Notes under the pieces: generated by a model
What the model was told of the DNA's origin: nothing
The model's database searches: none
The model's input: only the letters and a program-made list of their open reading frames with translations
Made by a program: the position numbers and the translations under genes
NCBI GenBank assembly: GCA_015068495.1
Contig: SVKL01000003.1
Location: 1 to 64,000 of the forward strand
Direction: 5' to 3'
Origin: Oscillospiraceae bacterium
GTDB lineage: Bacteria; Bacillota; Clostridia; Oscillospirales; Oscillospiraceae
DNA length: 64,000 nt
Part shown: piece after piece, positions 33,098-41,972 of the stretch
Layout: every line of letters starts with the position of its first letter
How positions within the stretch are numbered: position 1 is the first letter of the stretch

Positions 33098-33125
33098 AAA
33101 TACAGGTCAATTGACCTGTATTTTT
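33096..33125. terminator. 30-nt perfect palindrome, bidirectional terminator
   Basis: The sequence from 33096 to 33110 is repeated as its exact reverse complement from 33111 to 33125, giving a stem with A/T tails on both sides. It ends the methyltransferase transcript and, on the minus strand, contains the TGA stop of the glycosyltransferase gene. Confidence 0.85.
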
Positions 33126-34192
33126 TCTTGTATTAGCTTCCTATTGTTCTGCAGTCTCGCATCATCCGGCGAAATGGAAAGTGCTTTTTCTACATAGGAC
33201 AGAGATTTCATAAAATTGCCGATGTAATAATAACCCAAAGCGCATAGATCATAAGGTAACGATCCCCACGACGCTGCCTCAGATATATATGTTGCCGGAC
33301 GCTGCTGAATTGTAAGAGACCGTTCCGTTAACCATATAAGTAAAAACCAATCCTTATTTGCGTAGGCAAGCTCTGCAAAGTCCAGCCACGGCTCCCGGAG
33401 GTGCGGCGCTTCCGCGATAGCTTGGAGAAACCAAATTTCCGCCTGCTTATGATTTCCCAGTGCAATATATGATCGGGCAATGTATCGCATAGATGCGCAT
33501 CGCTCATTGCTCCATGTTGCTTTTTCCATATTCAGATGCTTTTTAAGGGTATTTATTGCTTTTAGCCACTCTCCTTTGTACATATATTCCCGGCCTAAAT
33601 AATGCATATTTCGGTCATCCGTCGGGTCTTCTTCCACGGACATCTCCAATAATGGCAAATATTGCCCCCTTGATTTGCTGTGGTCAGGGTAGTGATCCAG
33701 CTGAATACCGTAAGCAGGAACTGTCTTTTTTCGTATTCCCTCCCCTACCCACGTCAAAACCTCGTGTACAGGGTGTGTCCACCGATAACCGAAACGGCGG
33801 TGAATCTTTTCCTGCCAGAACACCACACCCTCTGCTCCGTTTGGCTGAAATGACCAGGTGTAGCGGTAGCTTACCTGTCCAACATTATCACTCCAAACCG
33901 ACTCCAGTGCTTTCCGCCAGCCTTTATGAAACACCTCGTCCAAATCGGTACAAACACAAACGTCTACGTCCTCCGGAATCAGTTCCAGTGACCGGTTTCG
34001 CGCCACATCAAAGCGCCAAGGTGTAATTGTTTCGACTTGTACAACTGCGCCGCGTTTTCTCAGCTTCTCTACCGTATCGTCAGTTGAACCGGTGTCAAGC
34101 ACCACAACCAAATCCGCTTCTTCCATAGAATCCATCCACCGATCAACGAATTGACTTTCATTTTTGCAAATTGCATATACACATACTTTCAT
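33107..34192 (-). CDS. family 2 glycosyltransferase with TPR-like repeats
   Basis: This GT-A fold glycosyltransferase has 361 residues. The N-terminal domain (about 1-200) has VYAICKNESQFVDRWMDSM, DTGSTDDT near 34-41 and the metal motif DLDEVF (CTDLDEVF) near 81-86. From about 195 on, TPR-like helical repeats follow (Leu/Tyr/Ala spaced). It lies 66 bp after the collagen-like gene on the same strand. Collagen-like exosporium proteins are glycosylated, and in C. difficile a glycosyltransferase gene follows bclA1, so I infer that this enzyme decorates the Thr residues of the neighbour. A role in other surface glycans is possible. Confidence 0.85.
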   Translation of the reverse strand: MKVCVYAICKNESQFVDRWMDSMEEADLVVVLDTGSTDDTVEKLRKRGAVVQVETITPWRFDVARNRSLELIPEDVDVCVCTDLDEVFHKGWRKALESVWSDNVGQVSYRYTWSFQPNGAEGVVFWQEKIHRRFGYRWTHPVHEVLTWVGEGIRKKTVPAYGIQLDHYPDHSKSRGQYLPLLEMSVEEDPTDDRNMHYLGREYMYKGEWLKAINTLKKHLNMEKATWSNERCASMRYIARSYIALGNHKQAEIWFLQAIAEAPHLREPWLDFAELAYANKDWFLLIWLTERSLTIQQRPATYISEAASWGSLPYDLCALGYYYIGNFMKSLSYVEKALSISPDDARLQNNRKLIQEKIQVN

Positions 34193-34221
34193 TGCGCAAC
34201 TCCTGACTTATGAAAATGTAA

Positions 34222-34243
34222 CCGGGAAGCGTTTGCTTCCCGG
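34222..34243 (-). terminator. hairpin between the collagen-like gene and its glycosyltransferase
   Basis: CCGGGAAGC (34222-34230) pairs with GCTTCCCGG (34235-34243), 9 bp, loop GTTT. The U-run on the minus strand is weak, so it may attenuate, giving less glycosyltransferase than collagen. Confidence 0.5.
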
Positions 34244-34258
34244 CTGTATTTGAATTGC

Positions 34259-34906
34259 TTAGTTCTCAGCAAGCAACCCTGCTGCGCGTAGATTCGCCAA
34301 AAGTGTGTTAAAGGCGGCGATTGTATCCTCCAGTGTCGCTGTAGCTGTTAAGTCAGCCACTGCAGCTGCAGGAGTGACAGTGCCGGCAGGGCCGGTAGGT
34401 CCGGTGGGACCGGTAGGGCCAATTTCACCTGTCGCACCAGTTGCGCCAGTTGCACCGGTAGGACCGACGGGGCCAGTGGGACCTGTGGGACCAATTTCTC
34501 CTGTTGCGCCTGTAGCACCGGTTGCACCCGTTGCGCCAACAGGTCCGGTAGGACCAGTGGGGCCGACTGCACCTGTAGCACCCGTTGCACCCGTTGCACC
34601 AACAGGACCAGTAGGGCCGGTGGGACCAACTGCACCCGTAGCACCTGTTGCACCGGCGGGGCCGGCAGGACCGACTGCGCCATCGGGACCCGGTATGCCC
34701 TGTGGACCGGTAGGACCGGTTGCACCGTCAGGTCCGGGAATACCCTGTGGACCGGTGGGTCCTGTGGGACCAGTTACACCTGTCGGATAAGTTGGATACG
34801 GATAGTAACTCGGTTGACAACATCCGTAAACCCTCTCAGGGTTACAATTTTCACAGCATTCAGTTGTGGAATAACGTTTCATTCTCGGCTCATTACATCC
34901 AGCCAT
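34259..34906 (-). CDS. collagen-like (BclA-type) surface or exosporium protein
   Basis: This 215-residue protein starts at [18 protein letters not shown]. The longer start is a TTG placed before the Shine-Dalgarno AAAGGAGA. The N-terminal 45 residues are rich in Cys, Pro and Tyr, then about 45 Gly-X-Y triplets follow, mainly GPT, GAT, GPA and GPV, with two copies of [11 protein letters not shown]. The C-terminal domain (about 40 residues, Ala/Leu/Thr, [19 protein letters not shown]) resembles the trimerisation end of exosporium collagens. Abundant Thr in the Y position is typical of O-glycosylated bacterial collagens. The glycosyltransferase gene follows. Confidence 0.88.
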   Translation of the reverse strand: MAGCNEPRMKRYSTTECCENCNPERVYGCCQPSYYPYPTYPTGVTGPTGPTGPQGIPGPDGATGPTGPQGIPGPDGAVGPAGPAGATGATGAVGPTGPTGPVGATGATGATGAVGPTGPTGPVGATGATGATGATGEIGPTGPTGPVGPTGATGATGATGEIGPTGPTGPTGPAGTVTPAAAVADLTATATLEDTIAAFNTLLANLRAAGLLAEN

Positions 34907-34932
34907 AAATTTCCGTTCTCCTTTCAATTGTT

Positions 34933-34961
34933 CTGTAATGCAGAATAAATCTGCATTACAG
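34933..34961. repeat. 12-bp perfect inverted repeat upstream of the collagen-like gene
   Basis: CTGTAATGCAGA (34933-34944) is repeated inverted as TCTGCATTACAG (34950-34961), 5-bp gap. It lies between the putative promoter and the ATG, and could be an operator or a leader hairpin. Confidence 0.55.
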
Positions 34962-34963
34962 TT

Positions 34964-34985
34964 TATGAAAGAAGCGACAAAATGT
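34964..34985 (-). promoter_or_regulatory. candidate sigma-K-type promoter of the collagen-like gene
   Basis: On the minus strand AC (34984-34985), 16 bp, CATA (34964-34967) followed by AACTG. The Bacillus sigma-K consensus is AC-N16-CATANNNTA; the final A differs. Exosporium genes are normally under sigma-K, which fits. The motif is short, so chance is possible. Confidence 0.35.
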
Positions 34986-35012
34986 GAAAATCTCTGTCAG
35001 CAATTGCAAAGA

Positions 35013-35040
35013 AAAACCTCCGGCTGAGCCGGAGGCTTTT
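35013..35040 (-). terminator. terminator after the amidohydrolase pair
   Basis: CCTCCGGC (35017-35024) pairs with GCCGGAGG (35028-35035), loop TGA, with a T-run on the minus strand (A-run at 35012-35016). It ends the valS-amidohydrolase unit. Confidence 0.85.
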
Positions 35041-35042
35041 TC

Positions 35043-35951
35043 TTATAAATTCAGGAGCTTTTCTGCGTTGTACCGTACGATTTTGCAGTAGTTCTCTTCG
35101 CTGATCTCTCCCTTTTCCACCATATCCTTTAAGAATTCATCAAACGCAAAGGGGAAGGTCTGGAAAGAACGACAGATATCAGAACCGTAGAGAATTCTGT
35201 CGGAAAACTCCGCAATGAACTTTGCAGCATATTCGCGGTCACGCATAAATGCGTTAGAGCCACTGCCTGCAGAAACATCACAGTAAAGATTGTCATACTT
35301 GCGCATCAGTTCTGCAATTCTGCCATCAATTACCTTACCTGTTGGGTATCCACCCCGCAATTCTTCAGTGCAATCTGCAGACATTTCACACCAGAAGCAT
35401 TGGGAGTGACCCAAAAGCTTCAATTTGGGAAATTTCTTAAGTATTCTCTCAATTCGAGGCAATCCCAGATCGTCAACAATACCATAGCTTGTAAATGTGC
35501 CGTTAATATGAATGGTTACAGGCATATCAAGGGCCTCACAGGCTGCAAAAAGGTTATCAAATTTGGGATCATCGGCATAAATATTCGCTGTAACCTCACC
35601 TACGCCCTTTGCGCCTAGTTTCTTATAGAAAGCAAGCACGTCATAAAGGTTCGAATCAGGTCTATTGTCCACTGCTCTGGGGTCGACATTGCAGAACCAG
35701 AGGAATCTATCGGGGTGCTTTACAGTCAGATGCTTCATTATTTCGCTTGCATAAGTAGAGCGCGTACCCTCAGCTGCGACGATAGGCAGAAGAACACCCT
35801 TTTCTGTGCCGATTTTATCGTAGAATGCAATCAACTCATCTTCCGTTATGAGCTTGTAATCCTCATAGCTCGGCGGAAAATACGGTGCGTAGGTGTTGTC
35901 TAGGCAATGATTATGAATGTCAATTTTTTTGATGGTTTTATAGCTTTCCAT
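35043..35951 (-). CDS. amidohydrolase (TIM-barrel) family protein, copy 1
   Basis: This 302-residue metal-dependent hydrolase belongs to the amidohydrolase-2 type. Metal residues appear as HNH in IDIHNHCLD (residues 12-14), His in PVTIHINGTF, His in LLGHSQCFW and Asp in LYGSDIC. It differs from copy 2 at about 32 of 302 positions, many clustered in the substrate-facing loops (NGTF versus SDGF; HNH versus HCH). The substrate is not known; related enzymes include decarboxylases and lactonases. It lies 68 bp after copy 2 and before a strong terminator. Confidence 0.85.
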   Translation of the reverse strand: MESYKTIKKIDIHNHCLDNTYAPYFPPSYEDYKLITEDELIAFYDKIGTEKGVLLPIVAAEGTRSTYASEIMKHLTVKHPDRFLWFCNVDPRAVDNRPDSNLYDVLAFYKKLGAKGVGEVTANIYADDPKFDNLFAACEALDMPVTIHINGTFTSYGIVDDLGLPRIERILKKFPKLKLLGHSQCFWCEMSADCTEELRGGYPTGKVIDGRIAELMRKYDNLYCDVSAGSGSNAFMRDREYAAKFIAEFSDRILYGSDICRSFQTFPFAFDEFLKDMVEKGEISEENYCKIVRYNAEKLLNL

Positions 35952-36019
35952 GATAAAACCTCCTTGATTAAAGCTTTTTCTTTGCTGCTTTATGTGCCAA
36001 GAGGTGCGTCGGTATAATC

Positions 36020-36928
36020 TTACAGATTCAAGAGCTTTACGGCATTATAACGTACAATCTTACAGTAATTCTCTTCGCTGATTTCTCCCTTTTCCACCAT
36101 ATCCTTCAAGAATTCATCAAACGCAAAGGGGAATGTCTGGAAAGAAAGACAGATATCAGAACCGTAGAGAATTCTGTCAGAGAACTCAGCAATAAACTTT
36201 GCTGCATATTCTCTGTCGCGCATAAACGCGTTGGAGCCGCTGCCTGCGGAAACATCACAGTAGAGGTTGTCGTACTTCCGCATCAGCTCTGTGATTCTGC
36301 CTTCGACTACCTTGCCTGTGGGATATCCGTAGCGCAATTCCTCTGTGCAATCTGCGGACATTTCACACCAGAAGCATTGAGAGTGTCCCAAAACCTTCAG
36401 TTTGGGATACTTCTTCAGCATTTTTTCAAGTCTGGGAAGTCCCAGCTCATCAACAATACCGTAGCTTCTGAAACCATCGCTGATGTGAATGGTAACCGGC
36501 AGCTCAAGCGCCTCACAGGCTGCAAACAGGTTTTCCATTTTGGGGTCATCGGCATAGATGTTGGCGGTGATTTCACCTACACCCTTTGCGCCCAAATTCT
36601 TATAGAAAGCAAGCACATCATAAAGATTGGAATTGGGTGTATTGTCAACTGCTCTGGGGTCGACATTGCAGAACCAGAGGAATCTGTCAGGGTGTTTTAC
36701 AGTCAGATGCTTCATTATTTCGCTTGCATAAGTAGAGTACTGACCCTCAGCTGCGGCGATAGGCAGAAGAACACCCTTTTCTGTGCCGATTTTATCGTAG
36801 AATGCAATCAACTCATCTTCTGTTATGATCTTGTAATCCTCATAGATCGGCGGAAAATACGGTGCGTAGGTATTGTCAAGTGCATGGCAGTGAACATCAA
36901 TTTTTTTTATAGTTTTATAGCTTTCCAT
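36020..36928 (-). CDS. amidohydrolase (TIM-barrel) family protein, copy 2
   Basis: This is the tandem duplicate of the preceding amidohydrolase, also 302 residues and identical at roughly nine of ten positions. The first metal motif is HCH (IDVHCHALD) instead of HNH, and the loop after the second strand is SDGFRS. The remaining motifs are the same. Only 19 bp separate its ATG from the valS stop with no terminator in between, so it most probably shares the valS transcript. The DNA identity is highest over the C-terminal half, suggesting recent duplication or gene conversion. Confidence 0.85.
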   Translation of the reverse strand: MESYKTIKKIDVHCHALDNTYAPYFPPIYEDYKIITEDELIAFYDKIGTEKGVLLPIAAAEGQYSTYASEIMKHLTVKHPDRFLWFCNVDPRAVDNTPNSNLYDVLAFYKNLGAKGVGEITANIYADDPKMENLFAACEALELPVTIHISDGFRSYGIVDELGLPRLEKMLKKYPKLKVLGHSQCFWCEMSADCTEELRYGYPTGKVVEGRITELMRKYDNLYCDVSAGSGSNAFMRDREYAAKFIAEFSDRILYGSDICLSFQTFPFAFDEFLKDMVEKGEISEENYCKIVRYNAVKLLNL

Positions 36929-36947
36929 AACAACAAACTCCTCTAAT

Positions 36948-39587
36948 TTAAAGTTTTTTCATTGCTGCTTCACTTTGCAGTAATTGTTCAATCAAAGCTT
37001 TTGCTTTTTCAGCCTTATCACGGATATCGGCAACAACCGCTTCCGGCGCACGGGACGTAAAGTTCTCGTTGTTCAGCTTATTCTCAAGGCTTTCAAGGTT
37101 CTTCTGCGCCTTTTCCAGTTCCTTGGCAATACGCTCCAGCTCCTTGGCAACGTCCACAAGCTGACCCATAGGAATATAGAGCTTGGCAATGTTGGTGGTA
37201 CAGCAAACCATACCGTCCAAATTATCCGGCTCCTTATCCAGAATAATCACCTTATCAGCATAAGCTAGACGCTGCATAAAGCCCTCGCCTTCGGTAAAGA
37301 TTTCAGGCTTAGAGGTCAAAATTTGCAGCTCTGCCTTCTTGGAGGGAGGCACATTCATCTCTGCTCTGCGGTTACGGATGGCGCGAATGGCTTCCATAAC
37401 GGATTCCATCTGATCCTCTTCGGTCTTAAACTGCAGCTTCTCAGAGAATACCGGCCACTGGGCAACGATCAGTGCGTCACCTTCGTGGGGCAGACTCTGC
37501 CATATTTCTTCTGTAATAAAAGGCATAAAGGGATGCAGCAGACGGAGTGTCTGATCTAATACATAGACAAGTACCTGCAAAGCGGTTTGCTTTTGGTTTG
37601 CATCCTCGCTGTACAGTCTAGCCTTGGTCAGCTCAATATACCAGTCACAGTAGCTGTCCCACAGGAAGTCATAGACCTTCTGAACGGCAACACCCAGTTC
37701 ATATTTTTCGAGATTCTCCGTAACCTCTGCAATCAGGTTATTCAGCTTGGACAGAACCCACTTATCGGCAATGGTCAGCTTATCCGTTGCAGGCAATTCA
37801 TTTGTGGCATCCTCATCCAAGTTCATCAGAACATACCGGCTGGCGTTCCACAGCTTATTTGCAAAGTTACGCATTGCCTCGCAGCGTTCCACATAGAAAC
37901 GCATATCGTTACCGGGCGCATTGCCTGTAACCATATTCATACGCAGCGCATCGCAGCCGTATTTTTCAATCATCTCCAGCGGATCAATGCCATTGCCCAA
38001 GGACTTGGACATCTTTCTGCCCTTATCGTCACGAACTAAGCCGTGAATCAGCACAGTGTGGAACGGGGTCTTGCCGGTGTGTTCACAACCGGAGAAAATC
38101 ATTCTGGCAACCCAGAAGAAGATAATATCATAACCGGTAACCAGCACATCGGTGGGATAGAAGTAATCCAAATCCTCTGTCTTTTCAGGCCAGCCAAGGG
38201 TCTCAAAGGGCCACAGAGCGGAGCTGAACCAAGTATCCAATACATCGGGGTCACGCTCAATGTTAGTACTTCCACACTTCTCGCACTTGCAGGCGTCCTC
38301 ACGGGAGACGGTAATGTGACCGCATTCTGCGCAGGTCCAGGCAGGAATCTGATGTCCCCACCAAAGCTGACGGGAGATACACCAGTCGCGGACATTCTCC
38401 ATCCAGTTGATATAGGTCTTGCTGAAGCGGTCGGGAACGAACTTGGTCTCCCCTTCCTTGACAACCCGCAGTGCTTCCTCTGCCAAAGGTTTCATTTTTA
38501 CAAACCACTGGGCAGAGATAATAGGCTCAACATCATTGTGGCAACGGTAGCAGGTGCCAACATTGTGAGAGTAATCTTCAACCTTAACAAGGTATCCCTG
38601 TGCTTCCAAGTCGGCAACAATCGCCTTACGGGCCTCATACCGGTCCATACCCTCATACTTGCCGCCATAGCTGTTGATAACACCGTTGTCATCCAACACG
38701 CGGATAACTTCCAGATTGTGACGCAGACCAACCTCAAAGTCGTTGGGGTCGTGGGCAGGGGTCATCTTCACGCAACCGGTACCAAATTCCATTTCAGCAT
38801 AATCGTCGGCTACGATGGGAATTTCCTTGTTTACCAAAGGCAGAATCACCTTTTTGCCCACAATGGAGGTATAACGCTCATCGTTGGGGTTGACACAGAC
38901 GCCGCTATCGCCCAGCATAGTCTCAGGACGGGTGGTAGCAACAATCACTTCGCCGCTGCCGTCTGCCAAGGGATAACGAATATGCCACAGGTGACCGGGC
39001 TTGTCCACATACTCAACCTCTGCGTCAGAAAGGGCAGTTACGCAATGAGGACACCAGTTTATAATCCGGCTACCCTTGTAAATCAGTCCTTTTTCATACA
39101 GAGAAACGAATACCTCGCGGACAGCGCTGGAGCAACCCTCGTCCATAGTAAATCTGGCTCTGTCCCAGTCGCAGGATGCGCCAAGCTTCTTCTGCTGCTC
39201 CACGATCCGGTTGCCGTACTTATGCTTCCAGTCCCATACCTTCTCCAGGAACTTCTCGCGGCCCAAATCATAACGGGTCAAGCCGTCCTTGCGCAGTTCT
39301 TCCTCCACCTTAATCTGGGTGGCAATACCTGCGTGGTCTACGCCGGGCAGCCACAGGGCATTGTAGCCCTGCATCCGCTTGAAACGGATCAAGGTATCCT
39401 GCAGCGTTGCGTCCATTGCGTGGCCCATATGGAGCTGACCGGTAACATTGGGAGGCGGCATAACAATGGTGAAGGGCTTGGCGCTTCTGGGCTTATTGGG
39501 CTTAAAATGGCCATTTTCCTCCCACATTTTATAGATTTCATTTTCTACCTGCTGAGGTTCATAAACCTTGGGTAATTCTCTTCGCAT
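36948..39587 (-). CDS. valS: valyl-tRNA synthetase
   Basis: ValRS is a class I synthetase charging tRNA-Val, 879 residues. The start at 39587 ([15 protein letters not shown]) has AAGGAG 7 nt upstream, and the start ten codons earlier lies in the terminator region of the T-box. The HIGH motif appears as HMGH in [16 protein letters not shown], then the CP1 editing domain, a zinc-type cluster (CxxC near ECGH and CEKCG), [12 protein letters not shown], the anticodon domain and a C-terminal coiled coil ([17 protein letters not shown]). Expression is under the T-box leader 39601-39841. Confidence 0.96.
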   Translation of the reverse strand: MRRELPKVYEPQQVENEIYKMWEENGHFKPNKPRSAKPFTIVMPPPNVTGQLHMGHAMDATLQDTLIRFKRMQGYNALWLPGVDHAGIATQIKVEEELRKDGLTRYDLGREKFLEKVWDWKHKYGNRIVEQQKKLGASCDWDRARFTMDEGCSSAVREVFVSLYEKGLIYKGSRIINWCPHCVTALSDAEVEYVDKPGHLWHIRYPLADGSGEVIVATTRPETMLGDSGVCVNPNDERYTSIVGKKVILPLVNKEIPIVADDYAEMEFGTGCVKMTPAHDPNDFEVGLRHNLEVIRVLDDNGVINSYGGKYEGMDRYEARKAIVADLEAQGYLVKVEDYSHNVGTCYRCHNDVEPIISAQWFVKMKPLAEEALRVVKEGETKFVPDRFSKTYINWMENVRDWCISRQLWWGHQIPAWTCAECGHITVSREDACKCEKCGSTNIERDPDVLDTWFSSALWPFETLGWPEKTEDLDYFYPTDVLVTGYDIIFFWVARMIFSGCEHTGKTPFHTVLIHGLVRDDKGRKMSKSLGNGIDPLEMIEKYGCDALRMNMVTGNAPGNDMRFYVERCEAMRNFANKLWNASRYVLMNLDEDATNELPATDKLTIADKWVLSKLNNLIAEVTENLEKYELGVAVQKVYDFLWDSYCDWYIELTKARLYSEDANQKQTALQVLVYVLDQTLRLLHPFMPFITEEIWQSLPHEGDALIVAQWPVFSEKLQFKTEEDQMESVMEAIRAIRNRRAEMNVPPSKKAELQILTSKPEIFTEGEGFMQRLAYADKVIILDKEPDNLDGMVCCTTNIAKLYIPMGQLVDVAKELERIAKELEKAQKNLESLENKLNNENFTSRAPEAVVADIRDKAEKAKALIEQLLQSEAAMKKL

Positions 39588-39600
39588 AAAAACACTCCTT

Positions 39601-39841
39601 AACAAAAAACGTCCCAAGCCAAAGGCTCAGGACGAAAAAATTTCCGTGGTACCACCTGAATTTCCGCTTTCACGGACACTCAACAGCTATAACGGGCACA
39701 CCCGTACTCCCCTACTAAACTTCAAGGAGTCAGCTCCGGGACGACAATCTGCCATAGCTGTGTATGTTCACACCCACCACATACTCTCTTTAACAGCAAT
39801 TATGGCCGAAACTTCCCATCGACGCATTTTCTGATTAAATT
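39601..39841 (-). ncRNA. T-box leader (valine) of valS
   Basis: The leader between promoter and valS contains the conserved T-box stretch AGGTGGTACCACGG (39642-39657 region on the minus strand). The terminator hairpin follows (GTCC-GAGCC stem, 39610-39634) with a T-run at 39602-39609. A long stem I with AGAGAG lies upstream. A GUC in the specifier region (complement of GAC, 39740-39745) is a candidate valine codon, not proven. Uncharged tRNA-Val would allow read-through into valS and the two amidohydrolase genes. Confidence 0.88.
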
Positions 39842-39847
39842 AAGTAA

Positions 39848-39876
39848 AAAATACCACATTTCTGCACCGATGTCAA
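39848..39876 (-). promoter_or_regulatory. promoter of the valS T-box transcript
   Basis: On the minus strand TTGACA (39871-39876), 17 bp, TATTTT (39848-39853), just past the UDG stop. Confidence 0.65.
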
Positions 39877-39884
39877 CGGGATTT

Positions 39885-40457
39885 TTACTCTGCAGATGCA
39901 TTTATCCCGAGAAAACGCATTTTATCCCGTATAGCAAGCAAATCTTCAAAGGTATCCGGTCTTTTGGATAAATCACGCAGCAGTGCAGACGGATGATAGA
40001 TAGCCGTATACCAAATCCCATCCCGGTTAATCCACTGACCGTGCTCCCGGGTAATTCGGTATTCCGGATAGATGATCTGCCGGGCGGCAATTCTGCCAAG
40101 GCATACGATTATCTTCGGCTGAATCAGTTCAATCTGTCTGCGAAGATAACCGATACACGCCTGCTGTTCCTCTTCTTCCGGGTCACGGTTATGGGGCGGT
40201 CTGCATTTTACGATATTGGCAATATAGACCTTGGTTCTGTCCAGCTCTATAATCGAAAGCATATCATCCAAAAACTTTCCCGCAGCACCCACAAAGGGTA
40301 CTCCCTGTAAATCCTCCTGTTCGCCGGGACCTTCGCCGATAAACAGGATGTCTGTTTGCTTGTTGCCTACGCCGAACACCACATTGTTTCTGCCGCTGCA
40401 CAATTTGCAGCGGGTACAGCGTAAACATTCCTGCTCTAATTCCTGCCAAGTGTCCAT
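39885..40457 (-). CDS. uracil-DNA glycosylase, Fe-S type (type 4/5)
   Basis: This 190-residue glycosylase removes uracil from DNA. The N-terminal CLRCTRCKLCSGRNN and later Cys residues provide four Fe-S ligands, and the GEGPGEQEDLQGVPFVGAAGK motif (split as GEGPGEQEDLQG and PFVGAAGKFLDDM) is the type 4 signature. The C-terminal YHPSALLR carries the catalytic His region. It shares one base with the dacF stop, so the two genes are coupled. Confidence 0.92.
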   Translation of the reverse strand: MDTWQELEQECLRCTRCKLCSGRNNVVFGVGNKQTDILFIGEGPGEQEDLQGVPFVGAAGKFLDDMLSIIELDRTKVYIANIVKCRPPHNRDPEEEEQQACIGYLRRQIELIQPKIIVCLGRIAARQIIYPEYRITREHGQWINRDGIWYTAIYHPSALLRDLSKRPDTFEDLLAIRDKMRFLGINASAE

Positions 40458-41863
40458 TATCTGCTCCTTCTGCGGTTTCTGCTGTTACGGCGGCTCTGCC
40501 GTCTTGCTTTTGCAATTCGAACAGTACGCAAAATATACAGCGCAGCTACAAATAATACCGCGACAATACCTAACACAATCAAAACATAGGTCACTATTTT
40601 AATGAAGCCAAAGTCTCTGTTTGCTTCTGCGTTGTCCGAAAAAACAGTTCCTGCGAGGGAAACATCATTGAAGGCAACAAGGTCCCTTTGGGCAAGGCAC
40701 ACAGAACCGCACCAAATTTGCAGCGTTGAAAGCTTCTGTCCCTTCTCAATAGGTGCAGTCAAAGAAGCTTCGTCTATATAGCGGTAACTGAGGCTGTTTT
40801 CGTTCATATTATCCGGAACAACAGCATAGGCGCCGGTATATGTGCCAAGAGATACTTCGGAACTGCCGTCGATTACACTTTTTTGAATAACGATCTGATT
40901 ATCGTGGAGAATTTGCGCCGTCTTGTATCCGTTAAAGCCCAAGTCCAGCAGCTTGGTGGTTTCATCGTAGCCGCCGTAGACCTTGACAGAATACCCGTCA
41001 TCCTCAAATTTTGACTCTGCGCCCATCACAATACAAATCAGCTTCATATCGTTAACTTGGGCAACGGATGCAATATTTCTTGTTCTGTCGTTTGCCACAC
41101 CCGTGCGGCTTCCAATAACCCGCTCGTCAAAATAAGCTGCAACACTGTCGTTATTCATCAAATAGTTTTGAGAAGACAAATGACGGGCTTCAGACTTATT
41201 TGTTTCGGGAATAGAATAGTACTTTGCGCCAAAAACCTCGCAGAATTGCTCATTTTGAATTGCTTTTGCCACAATTCTGCAAACATCTCTGGCTGTTGTA
41301 TACTGATTATCGTCGTGCAAGCCGTGAACATTTGTAAAATTTGTGGCGGTACAGCCCAATTCCGCAGCATAGCGGTTTAATTCCGCGACAAAGGCATCCT
41401 GACTTCCAAGAATATGGTCAGCAAGGATGACTGCTGCATCATTACCGGAGCCAACCATCATACCGTACAGCAAATCCTGCACAGTCACAACCTCATCGGC
41501 TACCAGTTTTATCACAGCTGCATCCTTGTCGAGGGTTTCAAGCACCTCGCCCTTCACCGTTACCACATCGGTCATATTCCCTTTTTCAATAGCAATCAGA
41601 GCAGCGAGAATCTTTAATAAGCTTGAAGGCGGAAGGGATTCGTCGGCATTGTAGGAATACATCAGAGAATCGGTATTCGCCTCATATAAAATGAAGCTTT
41701 TCCCGTTTTTTAGCACCGGCTGACTCCCCAAAAACGGCACTTGTCCATCAATGGTACTACATCCCGATGTAATGGATATATTATCTACAGTGTCGGCGGC
41801 GAAAACGCTCTGATTGCATAGCAACATAGCAAAAAGAAGGCATATGGCAATAATTTTTTTCAT
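40457..41863 (-). CDS. dacF: D-alanyl-D-alanine carboxypeptidase (DacF-type PBP)
   Basis: This is a penicillin-binding carboxypeptidase (peptidase S11), 468 residues, that trims peptidoglycan stems. It has a signal peptide (1-22), SLLK at 81-84 as active-site SxxK, SGN at 139-141, and RTG (SRTGVAND) where KTG is usual. The C-terminal domain is followed by one membrane helix (about 425-447) and a very basic tail rich in Arg. Its UDG neighbour overlaps by one base. The Lys-to-Arg change in the third motif is unusual but does not rule out activity. Confidence 0.88.
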   Translation of the reverse strand: MKKIIAICLLFAMLLCNQSVFAADTVDNISITSGCSTIDGQVPFLGSQPVLKNGKSFILYEANTDSLMYSYNADESLPPSSLLKILAALIAIEKGNMTDVVTVKGEVLETLDKDAAVIKLVADEVVTVQDLLYGMMVGSGNDAAVILADHILGSQDAFVAELNRYAAELGCTATNFTNVHGLHDDNQYTTARDVCRIVAKAIQNEQFCEVFGAKYYSIPETNKSEARHLSSQNYLMNNDSVAAYFDERVIGSRTGVANDRTRNIASVAQVNDMKLICIVMGAESKFEDDGYSVKVYGGYDETTKLLDLGFNGYKTAQILHDNQIVIQKSVIDGSSEVSLGTYTGAYAVVPDNMNENSLSYRYIDEASLTAPIEKGQKLSTLQIWCGSVCLAQRDLVAFNDVSLAGTVFSDNAEANRDFGFIKIVTYVLIVLGIVAVLFVAALYILRTVRIAKARRQSRRNSRNRRRSR

Positions 41864-41891
41864 ATTTCTCCCTCAATATCTTATCGCAGAC

Positions 41892-41920
41892 TTGTCCACG
41901 GATAAAATTTTGTGTATAAT
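41892..41920 (+). promoter_or_regulatory. sigma-A-like promoter of the ComEA-like gene
   Basis: TTGTCC (41892-41897), 17 bp, TATAAT (41915-41920), about 50 nt before the start codon. dacF diverges from the same region. Confidence 0.6.
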
Positions 41921-41972
41921 TGGGTTAATTATATCAGCTTTTTTTGTGCGAGTCAATGCAGGAGGTTGTCAA

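Noticed and set aside
34380-34780. Regular 18-45 bp repeats that could look like a CRISPR array
   Set aside because: The periodicity is that of Gly-X-Y codons; no unique spacers of fixed length exist and no cas genes are nearby.
34305-34790. Gly/Pro/Val-rich frame on the plus strand
   Set aside because: It is the reverse image of the collagen-like repeats; the collagen frame has a start, a ribosome binding site and a recognisable C-terminus.
38043-39575. 510-residue open frame on the plus strand across valS
   Set aside because: It is antisense to valS, no domain is recognisable, and its length reflects codon bias of valS.
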